A stretch of 64,000 nt of DNA from Stutzerimonas stutzeri (GTDB lineage: Bacteria > Pseudomonadota > Gammaproteobacteria > Pseudomonadales > Pseudomonadaceae), in NCBI GenBank assembly GCA_002339675.1, contig DDKB01000009.1:1-64000 (forward strand). The letters run 5' to 3'. Shown here one piece after another: positions 9,575 through 17,923 of the stretch (the first letter of the stretch is position 1; every line of letters starts with the position of its first letter). Below the pieces are notes generated by a model. That model was not told the DNA's origin. It made no database searches and saw nothing but the letters and a program-made list of their open reading frames with translations. Made by a program: the position numbers and the translations under genes.

Positions 9575-10345
9575 TTACTGCGCGTCGGCGCCTTCGGCCG
9601 ATTCGCCAGCCTCTGCTTCGGGCTGTTCCTCGGCGGCCGGGGCAGCCTGGTTTTCGTCGCCCTTGATGCCCAGCAGCTCGAGATCGAAGACCAGAACCGA
9701 ATTGGCCGGGATCAGCGGGCTCGGGCTCTGCTCGCCATACGCCAGCTCGCTCGGGATATACAGTTTGTACTTCTCGCCCACGTGCATCAGCTGCAGGCCT
9801 TCGACCCAGCCCGGGATCACACCGGAAACCGGTAGATCGATCGGCGTGCCGCGCTTGATGGAGCTGTCGAACACGGTTCCGTCGGTCAGCTTGCCTTCAT
9901 AGTGAACGGTCACCACGTCGTCCGGACCCGGCTGGGGGCCGTCGGCCTGCTTCACGACTTCATACTGCAGACCGGAATCGGTTGTCTTCACGCCATCGCG
10001 CTTGGCATTTTCCTCGAGGAATTTCTTACCAGCCGCTGCGGCTTCCTTGTTCATCTCGGCCACGTGCTCTTCGGCACGCTTCTGCAGGTAGCTGAAGGCT
10101 TCCATCAACTGCTCGTCGGTGAGCTTCTGCTCCTTCTTGCCCATTGCATCGTCGATGCCCTGGGCCACGGCCTTCGAATCCAGGGCGGCCATGCCTTCCT
10201 GAGCCAGGCTCTTGCCCATGTTCAGGCCGATGCCGTAGGACGCTTTCTGTGCAGGAGTTTCCAGCTTGGCGCTGGTTTCCGAATCACAGCCCGCCAGGAC
10301 CAGGCCAACCAGGGCAATCGCCGACGCCAAACGATGATGTCTCAT
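9575..10345 (-). CDS. FKBP-type peptidyl-prolyl isomerase, lipoprotein (FkpA/Mip-like)
   Basis: A 256-residue cell-envelope prolyl isomerase. The signal peptide ends in the lipobox LAGC at about residues 17-20, so it should be lipidated. Residues 30-125 form the helical dimerization domain of the Mip/FkpA family (YGIGLNMGKSLAQEG). The FKBP domain follows (VHYEGKLTDGTVFDSS, then PGWVEGLQLMHVGEKYKL and PSELAYGE). An acidic, alanine-rich tail ends the protein. I chose the ATG at 10345 because AAAGGA lies just before it and the signal peptide starts there. It assists folding of exported proteins. Confidence 0.93.
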   Translation of the reverse strand: MRHHRLASAIALVGLVLAGCDSETSAKLETPAQKASYGIGLNMGKSLAQEGMAALDSKAVAQGIDDAMGKKEQKLTDEQLMEAFSYLQKRAEEHVAEMNKEAAAAGKKFLEENAKRDGVKTTDSGLQYEVVKQADGPQPGPDDVVTVHYEGKLTDGTVFDSSIKRGTPIDLPVSGVIPGWVEGLQLMHVGEKYKLYIPSELAYGEQSPSPLIPANSVLVFDLELLGIKGDENQAAPAAEEQPEAEAGESAEGADAQ

Positions 10346-10605
10346 TCTGTTTCCTTTAATTACGCAAAAGAGGTGTAGCCAAAAACGTTGCCGGAGCTTA
10401 ACAGCCACCTCCAGGGGTGGCTACCGAGGGCATCGCGGTAATAGGTAAAGACAGTGCAAAGTCCAAAGACTCCCTGGCGATTCGGCGATCAGGTCTCGCC
10501 GCAGTACACGGCGGGCTGATGCCACCCGGCCCGGCGTCAGTTGCAGGGCGGGCCCCAGCCAGACGCGTCGCACCCCTGCAGACGATGCGGAGCGAAATTT
10601 GAGGC

Positions 10606-10632
10606 AAAAAAAAGCGACCCTAAGGTCGCTTT
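10606..10632 (-). terminator. Terminator of the tRNA-Val/tRNA-Asp transcript
   Basis: The arms AAAGCGACC and GGTCGCTTT pair around the loop CTAA. On the minus strand the stem is followed by a run of T (eight A on the plus strand). It is 43 bases downstream of tRNA-Asp. Confidence 0.9.
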
Positions 10633-10674
10633 CTTCGTGCTGGCGAGGCGTTCAGTGTTCCTCGCCAATCAATA

Positions 10675-10751
10675 TGGCGCAGCGGACGGGACTCGAACCC
10701 GCGACCCCCGGCGTGACAGGCCGGTATTCTAACCGACTGAACTACCGCTGC
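10675..10751 (-). tRNA. tRNA-Asp (anticodon GTC)
   Basis: The reverse complement runs from GCAGCGGTAGTTCAGTCGG to CCGCTGCGCCA. The acceptor arms GCAGCGG and CCGCTGC pair over seven bases. The anticodon loop gives GTC. It is 77 nt with an encoded CCA. It lies 13 bases after tRNA-Val and probably shares its transcript. Confidence 0.96.
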
Positions 10752-10764
10752 GCTAAACCTCGAG

Positions 10765-10840
10765 TGGTGGGTGATGACGGGATCGAACCGCCGACCCTCT
10801 GCTTGTAAGGCAGATGCTCTCCCAGCTGAGCTAATCACCC
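10765..10840 (-). tRNA. tRNA-Val (anticodon TAC)
   Basis: The reverse complement begins GGGTGATTAGCTCAGCTGGG and ends ATCACCCACCA. The anticodon stem CTGCC/GGCAG-type arms enclose TTACAAG, giving TAC. It is 76 nt with an encoded CCA. It is the first gene of the two-tRNA unit Val-Asp, divergent from rdgC. Confidence 0.96.
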
Positions 10841-11054
10841 GTTTGCTCTCGAAGTGGGGCGCATTCTAGAGAGGGTTCTCGACCTTGGCAACCCCCTTTC
10901 GAAAAAAAAATTGAAGAACTTACAACGACTTAGGAAACGCACTGTTTATTGGCGAAAACGAGGTTTCGGTCGGCATCTGCTCTTGGCAGGGTTGGCCTGC
11001 GGTAGCGGGAGGGGAATAATGCGCGCTTTGCTTTTACCGGAGTTTCAAATCGCC

Positions 11055-11975
11055 ATGTGGTTTCGCAACCTGCTCGTCTACCGTCTCACCCAGAACGTCC
11101 CTTTCGATGTCGAGACACTTGAAGCTGCATTGGCCGCCAAGCCCGCCCGCCCCTGCGCCAGCCAGGAGGTGAGCACCTACGGTTTCGTCGCGCCCTTTGG
11201 CAAAGGCGAAGATGCGCCTCTGGTGCATGCGAGCCAGGGCTTCCTGTTGATTTCCACCCGCAAGGAAGAACGCATCCTGCCCGGCAGCGTGGTCAAGGAC
11301 GCGCTGAAGGAAAAGGTCGACGAAATCGAAAACGAGCAGATGCGCAAGGTCTACAAGAAGGAGCGCGAGCAGCTGAAGGACGACATCATCCAGGCCTTCC
11401 TGCCGCGCGCCTTCATTCGCAAGTCCGGCACCTTTGCCGCCATCGCACCGGAGCAGGGCCTGATTCTGGTGGACTCTTCCAGCCCCAAGCGCGCCGAGGA
11501 CCTGCTGTCCACGCTGCGTGAGGCGATCGGCTCGCTGCCGGTACGTCCGCTGACCGTCAAGATCGCGCCCTCAGCGACCATGACCGACTGGGTCAAGACG
11601 CAAAAAGCAGCCGACGATTTCTTCGTGCTCGACGAGTGCGAACTGCGCGACACCCACGAAGACGGCGGCGTGGTGCGCTGCAAGCGCCAGGACCTGACCA
11701 GCGACGAGATCCAGCAGCACCTGGAAGTCGGCAAGCAGGTCACTCAGCTGTCGTTGGGCTGGCAGGACAAGCTGTCCTTCGTGCTCGACGACAAGCTGGT
11801 GATCAAGCGTCTGCGTTTCGAAGAGCTGTTGCAGGACCAGGCCGAGCAGGACGGTGGCGACGATGACCTTGGCCAGCAGGACGCCAGCTTCCTGCTGATG
11901 ATGCTGACCTTCAAGGAGTTCCTGCCCGCGCTGTTCGAAGCCCTGGGTGGTGAGGAGATCCCGCAGGGCATCTAA
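11055..11975 (+). CDS. rdgC: Recombination-associated protein RdgC
   Basis: A 306-residue member of the RdgC family, starting MWFRNLLVYRLTQ, which is the conserved N-terminus and fixes the ATG at 11055. RdgC proteins form a ring dimer that binds duplex DNA without sequence preference and limits RecA activity. The whole length fits the family with no break. It stands next to the tRNA-Val/Asp unit and the BASS transporter, as in P. aeruginosa. An earlier open frame start at 10854 lies within the tRNA promoter region and is not used. Confidence 0.96.
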   Translation: MWFRNLLVYRLTQNVPFDVETLEAALAAKPARPCASQEVSTYGFVAPFGKGEDAPLVHASQGFLLISTRKEERILPGSVVKDALKEKVDEIENEQMRKVYKKEREQLKDDIIQAFLPRAFIRKSGTFAAIAPEQGLILVDSSSPKRAEDLLSTLREAIGSLPVRPLTVKIAPSATMTDWVKTQKAADDFFVLDECELRDTHEDGGVVRCKRQDLTSDEIQQHLEVGKQVTQLSLGWQDKLSFVLDDKLVIKRLRFEELLQDQAEQDGGDDDLGQQDASFLLMMLTFKEFLPALFEALGGEEIPQGI

Positions 11976-11984
11976 ACTGCCCTG

Positions 11985-12006
11985 GCCGTCAGCCCCGGCT
12001 GACGGC
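11985..12006 (+). terminator. Hairpin downstream of rdgC
   Basis: The arms GCCGTCAGC and GCTGACGGC form a perfect 9-bp stem around CCCG, 9 bases past the rdgC stop. There is only a weak T stretch (ACCTCCTT) after it, so termination is likely but not certain. Confidence 0.6.
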
Positions 12007-12035
12007 ACCTCCTTCATCACTACAAGGTAAGCCCG

Positions 12036-12986
12036 ATGCGTGCCCTCGCCGCCCTCAGCCGCTTTGTCGGCAACACGTTCGCCCTCTGGGTCCTGCTGTT
12101 TGCCATCCTCGCGTTCTTCCAGCCCAGCTGGTTCCTGCCGGCGACCGCCTGGATCGTCCCGTTGCTCGGCCTGATCATGTTCGGCATGGGCCTGACGCTG
12201 AAAGCGGCGGATTTCGCTGAAGTCGCACGCCGTCCGCTCTGGGTAGCGTTGGGCGTCGGGGCGCAGTTCCTGATCATGCCCGCCCTCGCCTGGTTGCTTT
12301 GCCAACTGCTGGGCTTGCCGGCGGAAATTGCCGTCGGTGTGATTCTGGTGGGCTGTTGCCCCGGCGGTACCGCTTCGAATGTGATCGCCTGGTTCTCCCG
12401 CGGCGACGTCGCGCTGTCAGTAGCAATCACCGCCGTTACTACCCTGCTCGCTCCGCTGGTCACACCCGCGCTAATCTGGCTGCTGGCCTCGGCCTGGCTA
12501 CCGGTCAACTTCGGTGCCCTGTTCATGTCCATCGTGCAGATCGTGCTGCTGCCGATCGCCCTCGGCCTGATCGTCCGCCGCCTGCTGGGCAACCGCGTGC
12601 ATCAGGTGGTCGACATCCTGCCGCTGGTCTCGGTGGTGAGCATCGTGATCATCGTCGCCGCGGTGGTTGCCGCGAGCCAGGCGAAGATCGCCGAGTCGGG
12701 GCTGTTGATCATGGCCGTGGTCGTGCTGCACAACAGCCTGGGGCTCGGCATCGGCTATCTGGTGGCGCGCCTGTTTGGTTTGCCGCTGGCCCAGCGCAAG
12801 ACCCTGTCGATCGAGGTCGGCATGCAGAATTCTGGACTGGGCGCCGCGCTCGCCAGCGCGCATTTCTCGCCGCTGGCCGCGGTGCCCAGCGCCTTGTTCA
12901 GCGTCTGGCATAACCTCTCCGGTGCGCTGCTGGCGACTGTCTACCGACGCATGAAGGACACGAGCACCGCCACACGCAAGGGCTGA
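12036..12986 (+). CDS. Bile acid:sodium symporter (BASS) family transporter
   Basis: A 316-residue integral membrane protein with about ten hydrophobic segments. The BASS family signatures are visible: the segment GMGLTLKAADFAEVARRP near residue 50, then VGVILVGCCPGGTASNVI (the sodium-site region) near residue 105, and SIEVGMQNSGLGAALA near residue 260. These proteins carry organic anions with sodium. The substrate of the bacterial versions is often a keto acid such as pantoate or pyruvate, but that is family knowledge and cannot be read here. An AAGG Shine-Dalgarno lies before the ATG. Confidence 0.9.
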   Translation: MRALAALSRFVGNTFALWVLLFAILAFFQPSWFLPATAWIVPLLGLIMFGMGLTLKAADFAEVARRPLWVALGVGAQFLIMPALAWLLCQLLGLPAEIAVGVILVGCCPGGTASNVIAWFSRGDVALSVAITAVTTLLAPLVTPALIWLLASAWLPVNFGALFMSIVQIVLLPIALGLIVRRLLGNRVHQVVDILPLVSVVSIVIIVAAVVAASQAKIAESGLLIMAVVVLHNSLGLGIGYLVARLFGLPLAQRKTLSIEVGMQNSGLGAALASAHFSPLAAVPSALFSVWHNLSGALLATVYRRMKDTSTATRKG

Positions 12987-13044
12987 CGCGTCCGCAGATC
13001 CGCACCGTCGCGGCCTGCCTGTGCAGGCCGTGACACCCCTACCC

Positions 13045-13113
13045 CCGCCGGGGACGACCCCGGTGGCCAACATGCATCCGGGGACGCCCCCGCCCAATCA
13101 CCGTCCTCCGGAG
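13045..13113 (+). promoter_or_regulatory. Candidate guanidine-II (mini-ykkC) riboswitch
   Basis: Two short GC-rich hairpins stand directly before the Gdx exporter gene. Hairpin 1 is CCGGGG-ACGA-CCCCGG (13048-13063), an exact ACGR loop. Hairpin 2 is CGGGG-ACGC-CCCCG (13079-13092), where the fourth loop base is C instead of A or G. About 15 bases separate them, and the Shine-Dalgarno GGAG (13110-13113) follows. This order of two ACGR-type hairpins, then ribosome site, then a SugE/Gdx gene is the known layout of guanidine-II riboswitches. The atypical second loop lowers confidence. Confidence 0.72.
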
Positions 13114-13118
13114 ATGAC

Positions 13119-13433
13119 ATGGCCTGGTTCATTCTGTTGCTTGCCGGTCTGTTCGAAGTGGCCTGGGCCGTCGGGCTCAAGCTCACCGACGGCTTCACTC
13201 GGCCGCTGCCCTCGCTGCTGACCGGGCTCGCCATGCTGGTCAGCCTCGCCTTGCTGGGCATCGCCATGCGAACCCTTCCGCTGGGCACGGCCTACTCGAT
13301 CTGGACCGGCATCGGCGCCGTCGGCACGGTGATCGCCGGCATCCTGTTGTTCGGCGAAACCATGAGCCTGCTGCGCGCGGCCAGCGTTGCGCTGATCTGC
13401 CTTGGCTTGCTCGGTCTCAAGCTCAGCCACTGA
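13119..13433 (+). CDS. gdx: Small multidrug resistance family guanidinium exporter (SugE/Gdx)
   Basis: A 104-residue, four-helix SMR protein. The conserved membrane glutamate is in helix 1 (GLFEVAWAVGLK), followed by TYSIWTGIGAVG-type signatures (AYSIWTGIGAVGTV), which mark the SugE/Gdx branch rather than EmrE. Members of this branch export guanidinium in exchange for protons as antiparallel dimers. The upstream hairpins fit a guanidine-II riboswitch, which supports the assignment from a separate line. GGAG sits 5 bases before the ATG. Confidence 0.9.
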   Translation: MAWFILLLAGLFEVAWAVGLKLTDGFTRPLPSLLTGLAMLVSLALLGIAMRTLPLGTAYSIWTGIGAVGTVIAGILLFGETMSLLRAASVALICLGLLGLKLSH

Positions 13434-13643
13434 GTGGTCGGCGCACGCGTCCGCTGGGACGCCGTAGGCGGCCTAACCGACAGCAAAATGTCGACAAACA
13501 GGCGAGCCGACACTTTTCTGTCACTCGTCCGCTCTAGGATCGAGGCGTTTCCTGCTGAACGTGCCGCCGTTGCCGCGCACATTCGATCCCGCGCCACCGC
13601 GACAGCCGGAAGCGACTCGCATCCACCCCTACGGAGAGACGAC

Positions 13644-14924
13644 ATGTTCAAGTGCAAGCCCCTCGCAGCTGCCATTTTCGCGATCCTGGCGACCCAGGCC
13701 TACGCCGACGAGAACCGCGCGGAACAGAACCAGTCCGGCGACGACAACCTGGCCGAGGTCACCCAGACCGGCGGCCGCGACAACCTGTCCTACCAGTCGC
13801 AAGTCGGCGAAGGCAACGACGGCACTGTCACCCAGACGCAGGCGACCCTGTCCGATGCCCTTCAGACCCAGGCGGGCAACCTCAACGTGGCGAAGCTCGC
13901 CCAGGGCTCGACCGACCAGAGCGAAGCGGTCCAGTCGCAATACGGCGACAGCAACGACGCGACCCTCACCCAGGACGATTCCACCAGCGCCAGCGCGCGC
14001 CAGTACCAGGACGGCAGTTTCAACACCGCCTTCACCGAGCAGCACGCCGCCGACCTGAGCACCACGGTTACCGACCAGGCCGGCAACGACAACTTCGTCG
14101 AGAGCATCCAGGACGGCACCGAATCGAGCCAGTCCGAGCAGCGCCAGGCTGGCGACGAGAACGTTTCCTTGGTCTGGCAGGATGGTGGCGCCCGCAACGA
14201 GGCAAGCATCGACCAGCAAGGCAACCTCAACGACGCGAGCATCTACCAGACCGACGCCTTCGACTCGCACGCGACGATCGAGCAGCTGGGCGACTCACAG
14301 ACCGCCTCGGTGTCGCAGCAGGGGACCGGGCACACCGCCGGCATCGAATCGAAGGGCACGATGAACGACGCCTACGTCGACCAGCGCGGCTCGCTGCAGA
14401 CCGCTTCGATCTACCAGGACGGCACCGCCAACAGTGCCGACGTGTTCCAGGACGGCGAAGGAAACACGGCTCATACCGAGCAGACCGGCAACAACAACCA
14501 CCTCACCCTCGACCAGCTCGATGGCAGTTTCCAGACCGCCTCGCTGCAGCAGTCCGGTGACTACAACCAGGCCTACCTCGTACAGCATGGCACCGATCAC
14601 CGGATCGACTTCGCCCAGGACGGCAACGACAACCTGCTCACCGTCAACCAGAGCGGCAACGGCAACGAGCTGAGCGGTTCGAGCTATGGCGACGACAACC
14701 GGGTGGACGTGCTGCAGGACGGTGACCTGAATGTCGCCGACATCCAGCAGCTGTACGGTTCGGGCAACGAAGTCAGCCTGGCCCAGGGCGGCGAAGGCCA
14801 CCTGGCGCAGGTACTGCAGGGCGGCACCGGCAACCAGGCAACGCTCGGTCAGAGCGGCATGGGCAATGCGGCCGTGGTATCGCAGATGGGCGCCGGCAAC
14901 ACGGCAGTCGTGACGCAGCAGTAA
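13644..14924 (+). CDS. Secreted curlin-repeat protein, candidate functional amyloid
   Basis: A 426-residue protein with a Sec signal peptide (cleavage likely after QAYA, residue 22). The rest is almost entirely imperfect repeats rich in Q, N, G, D, S and T and very poor in lysine. The N-terminal half repeats about every 23 residues (for example QAGNLNVAKLAQ, QYGDSNDATLTQ, QQGNLNDASIYQ). The last 70 residues tighten to 11-residue units such as GGTGNQATLGQ and SGMGNAAVVSQ. The G-x-x-N-x-A-x-x-x-Q pattern is that of curlin repeats in CsgA/CsgB. The ATG at 13644 follows ACGGAGAG. No curli secretion genes (csgEFG) are nearby. Confidence 0.85.
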   Translation: MFKCKPLAAAIFAILATQAYADENRAEQNQSGDDNLAEVTQTGGRDNLSYQSQVGEGNDGTVTQTQATLSDALQTQAGNLNVAKLAQGSTDQSEAVQSQYGDSNDATLTQDDSTSASARQYQDGSFNTAFTEQHAADLSTTVTDQAGNDNFVESIQDGTESSQSEQRQAGDENVSLVWQDGGARNEASIDQQGNLNDASIYQTDAFDSHATIEQLGDSQTASVSQQGTGHTAGIESKGTMNDAYVDQRGSLQTASIYQDGTANSADVFQDGEGNTAHTEQTGNNNHLTLDQLDGSFQTASLQQSGDYNQAYLVQHGTDHRIDFAQDGNDNLLTVNQSGNGNELSGSSYGDDNRVDVLQDGDLNVADIQQLYGSGNEVSLAQGGEGHLAQVLQGGTGNQATLGQSGMGNAAVVSQMGAGNTAVVTQQ

Positions 14925-14934
14925 GCGCGACGGG

Positions 14935-14955
14935 CGGCCGGCTATGCGCCGGCCG
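14935..14955. terminator. Hairpin between convergent genes
   Basis: CGGCCGGC and GCCGGCCG pair over 8 bp around TATGC, between the stops of the curlin-repeat gene and the convergent acetyltransferase gene. It has no T run. It may act on either strand. Confidence 0.5.
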
Positions 14956-14975
14956 TCACCTCACCATCCAGACAC

Positions 14976-15524
14976 TCAACGGGGCCGCGCCGGGTTGCCC
15001 ACAACCGTCGCCCCGGCCGGCACGTCTCGCGTCACCACGCTCCCCGCCCCGATCACGGCGTCGTCGCCAATGGTCACGCCCGGCAGGATGATCGCACCCC
15101 CTCCGATCCAAACGTGCTCGCCGATCGCCACCGGCCGACCGAATTCCACGCCGCGGCGACGCGCCTCGGCCTCCCGCGGATGGTCCGCGGCATAGAGCTG
15201 TACCGCCGGGCCGATCTGCGTGCCGTTGCCGATGCGCACCTCGACCACGTCGAGGATCACACAGTTGAAATTCAGGAACACCTCGTCGCCGAGGTGGATG
15301 TTGTAACCGTAATCGCAATGAAACGGCGGACGGATGACGGCACCGCTGCCGACGCTGCCGAGCAACTCGCACAACAGGCTGCGGCGCACCGCTGGCGTCT
15401 CGGCGAGCGCGGCGTTGTAGCGCACCATCCAGGCCTTGGCCTCGGCCTGGTCGGCCTGCAGTTCGGGGTCGCCCGGCCGGTAAAGCTCACCGGCGAGCAT
15501 CTTCTGTTTTTCGGACAACGGCAT
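14976..15524 (-). CDS. Maltose/galactoside-type O-acetyltransferase (left-handed beta-helix)
   Basis: A 182-residue acetyl-CoA-dependent sugar O-acetyltransferase of the Maa/LacA/NodL group. The N-terminal cap (SEKQKMLAGELYRPGDPEL) is the Maa domain. The hexapeptide-repeat beta-helix follows, with IRPPFHCDYGYNIHLGD, the catalytic histidine of the YAADHPREAEARR stretch, and IGGGAIILPGVTIGDDAVIGAGSVV. I chose the ATG at 15524 because GGAGG lies before it and the cap begins there. The physiological substrate is not known for most family members. Confidence 0.92.
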   Translation of the reverse strand: MPLSEKQKMLAGELYRPGDPELQADQAEAKAWMVRYNAALAETPAVRRSLLCELLGSVGSGAVIRPPFHCDYGYNIHLGDEVFLNFNCVILDVVEVRIGNGTQIGPAVQLYAADHPREAEARRRGVEFGRPVAIGEHVWIGGGAIILPGVTIGDDAVIGAGSVVTRDVPAGATVVGNPARPR

Positions 15525-15621
15525 GGCGGGCCTCCAGTAGGACAGGGTCACTCAGGCTCAGACACCGGAAATCGCCCGTGCTCGCGCGCACGCCTCGCCG
15601 TCCGCTGGTCCGCTCGCGCGG

Positions 15622-17499
15622 CTAGGGCCGGTCGCCGCGCAACAGGCTGACCTGTGCCTGCAGCCGCTGTCGGCTGGCGTCGCTCGCCGGCACGGGCGCG
15701 CCGGCGACCAGGTCCACCCGCGACCAGACCCGACGGAACAATCCCTTGTGCGGGTAACGGCTGAAAAAGCTGCCCCAGAGCCCGCGCAACGCCATGGGCA
15801 CCACCGGCACCGGGTTCGCCTCGAGAATGCGCTCCACGCCGGCCTTGAATTCGTTGATCCGGCCATCGGTGGTGAGCTTGCCTTCCGGGAAGATGCACAC
15901 CACTTCGCCATCGTCCAGGTACGCGCCGATGCGTTCGAACGCGCGGGTGTAGGTCGCCTCGTCTTCGTGGCGCGCGGCGATGGGCACCGCACCGGCGGTA
16001 CGAAAGATGAAGTTCAGCACCGGAATACGGAAGATCCGGTAGTACATGACGAAGCGCACCGGCCGGCGCACCGCTCCGGCGATCAGCAGGGCATCGACAA
16101 AGGAAACATGGTTGCACACCAGCAGCACCGGACCTTCGTCCGGAATCGCTTCGAGCCCCTGCTGGTTCACCCGGTACATGGAGTGACCGAGCAGCCAGAC
16201 CAGAAAACGCATGCCGAACTCCGGCACGATGCTGAAGATGTACAGGCTGACCGCCACGTTCATCAGCGACACCACCAGGAACAGCTGCGGAATCGACAGC
16301 CCGGCAACGCTCAGTAGCAGGATCGCCACCAGCGCCGAGACCACCATGAACAACGCATTGAGCACGTTGTTCGCCGCCACTACCCGCGCCCGTTCGTGCT
16401 CGGCGGTGCGCGACTGGATCAAGGCATACAGCGGCACGATATAGAAGCCGCCGAAGACCCCGATGCCAAGCACCGCGCCGAGAATCCACCAGGCCTGGCC
16501 GATGCCCAGCAGGGCCAGCCAGTCGTGGGGTATCGCGGCGGCGGGAAAACCGCCCGACTGCCACCACAGCAGCAGGCCGAACAGGGTCAGGCCAAAAGAG
16601 CCGAACGGCACCAGGCCGATCTCCACCTTGTGTCCGGAAAGCCGCTCGCAGAGCAGCGAACCGAGCGCAATGCCGACCGAGAATACGGTCAGGATCAGCG
16701 TGACCACGGTCTCGTCACCGTGCAGCAGATCCCTGGAAAAAGCCGGGATCTGCGTCAGGTAGGTGGCACCGAGAAACCAGAACCAGGAATTGCCGATCAG
16801 CGATCGGGATACCGAGAGCCGTTGGCGCAGGCCCATGCGCAGGATTGCGCCGGTCTGGCGGAACAGGTTCCAGTCCATCTGCAGCGAGGGCAGCGAAGCC
16901 CCGGTTGCCGGCACGCCACGACTGGCGAGGTAGCCGAGCAAGGCCACCAGCACCACACCGCTGGCGACCAGCCGGGCATAGTCGGCACTGGCCATCATCA
17001 GCCCGGCCGCGATGGTCCCAGCGAGAATCGCCAGGAAGGTGCCCATTTCCACCAGCGCGTTGCCGCCGACCAGTTCGTGGTTCTCGAGCAGCTTGGGCAG
17101 CACCGAGTACTTCACCGGCCCGAACAGCGCGGACTGGGTGCCCATGCAGAACAGTACCGCGAGCAGCAATGGCAGGTTGCCCAGCAGCAGGCCGGCGGCC
17201 CCGGCCAGCATGATGAAGATCTCGCCCGCCTTGATCGCGCGAATCAGGCGCTCCTTGGGGTACTTCTCGCCAAGCTGGCCACCCAGGGCGGAAAACAGGA
17301 AGAACGGCAGGATGAACAGCAGCGCACAGAGGTTGATCAGCACGCTGGTGTCGGCGCCCGTCCCGATCTTGTAGAGGATCGCCAGGATCAGCGACTGCTT
17401 GAACAGGTTGTCATTGAAAGCGCCCGACAGCTGGGTCAGGAAGAACGGCAGGAAGCGCCGCTTCCCGAGCAGGGTGAACTGCGAATGCGGAGTGGTCAT
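15622..17499 (-). CDS. MFS transporter fused to a 1-acylglycerol-3-phosphate acyltransferase
   Basis: A 625-residue fusion. Residues 1-420 are an MFS/LplT-like permease (starting FFLTQLSGAFNDNLFKQS). Residues 430-620 are a PlsC-type acyltransferase with the catalytic box NHVSFVD and the glycerol-phosphate box FPEGKLTTDG. LplT proteins flip lysophospholipids inward and Aas reacylates them, so this protein may couple both steps. It lacks the AMP-binding acyl-ACP synthetase domain found in the longer Aas fusions. The ATG at 17499 (MTTPHSQFTLLG) is preferred over the longer frame. Confidence 0.9.
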   Translation of the reverse strand: MTTPHSQFTLLGKRRFLPFFLTQLSGAFNDNLFKQSLILAILYKIGTGADTSVLINLCALLFILPFFLFSALGGQLGEKYPKERLIRAIKAGEIFIMLAGAAGLLLGNLPLLLAVLFCMGTQSALFGPVKYSVLPKLLENHELVGGNALVEMGTFLAILAGTIAAGLMMASADYARLVASGVVLVALLGYLASRGVPATGASLPSLQMDWNLFRQTGAILRMGLRQRLSVSRSLIGNSWFWFLGATYLTQIPAFSRDLLHGDETVVTLILTVFSVGIALGSLLCERLSGHKVEIGLVPFGSFGLTLFGLLLWWQSGGFPAAAIPHDWLALLGIGQAWWILGAVLGIGVFGGFYIVPLYALIQSRTAEHERARVVAANNVLNALFMVVSALVAILLLSVAGLSIPQLFLVVSLMNVAVSLYIFSIVPEFGMRFLVWLLGHSMYRVNQQGLEAIPDEGPVLLVCNHVSFVDALLIAGAVRRPVRFVMYYRIFRIPVLNFIFRTAGAVPIAARHEDEATYTRAFERIGAYLDDGEVVCIFPEGKLTTDGRINEFKAGVERILEANPVPVVPMALRGLWGSFFSRYPHKGLFRRVWSRVDLVAGAPVPASDASRQRLQAQVSLLRGDRP

Positions 17500-17596
17500 C
17501 GATCCGGTTCCGTGGAGAAGGCAACGAACATTGGAGCGCGGCCGATCGCCGCAAGACACCGGCCGCCCGGCGCCAGCGTCAGGCCTGAGCAGTGCG

Positions 17597-17923
17597 TCAC
17601 ACCGGCAATTGCCCGAACGCCCAGCGCAGCAGGAAGAACCCCAGCAGCCCGCCGGCGATGGTCGCCAGCAGATTGCGCGTCACGGCAGCGATGAGGATCG
17701 CCAGCAGGCCGCCGAGCAGGTAGGCGTTGTGCCAGTCGAGCGCCCACTCTCCCGCCGGCCGTAGCATGCCCGGCACCACGATGGCGGTCAGTACCGCCAC
17801 CGGCACGTAGTGCAGGCCTTGTTCGATCACGCGCGGGAAGCGCAGGTCGGGCCAGGCGAAAAAGCTGTAGCGGATCACGAAGGTGATCGCCAGCATCCCG
17901 AAGATCAGCAACCAGGTCTGCAT
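17597..17923 (-). CDS. azlD: AzlD-family branched-chain amino acid export subunit
   Basis: A 108-residue membrane protein with four hydrophobic segments, matching the AzlD family (ITFVIRYSFFAWPDLRFP, then YVPVAVLTAIVVPGML). It works with AzlC, which lies immediately upstream; the azlC stop and azlD start overlap at 17923, so they form one translational unit. AzlCD pairs export branched-chain amino acids or their analogues. The pair is followed by the MFS-acyltransferase gene on the same strand, about 100 bases on. Confidence 0.9.
   Translation of the reverse strand: MQTWLLIFGMLAITFVIRYSFFAWPDLRFPRVIEQGLHYVPVAVLTAIVVPGMLRPAGEWALDWHNAYLLGGLLAILIAAVTRNLLATIAGGLLGFFLLRWAFGQLPV

Noticed and set aside
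10854..11054. A longer N-terminus for RdgC
   Set aside because: The added residues overlap the tRNA-Val promoter region, and MWFRNLLVY is the conserved family start.
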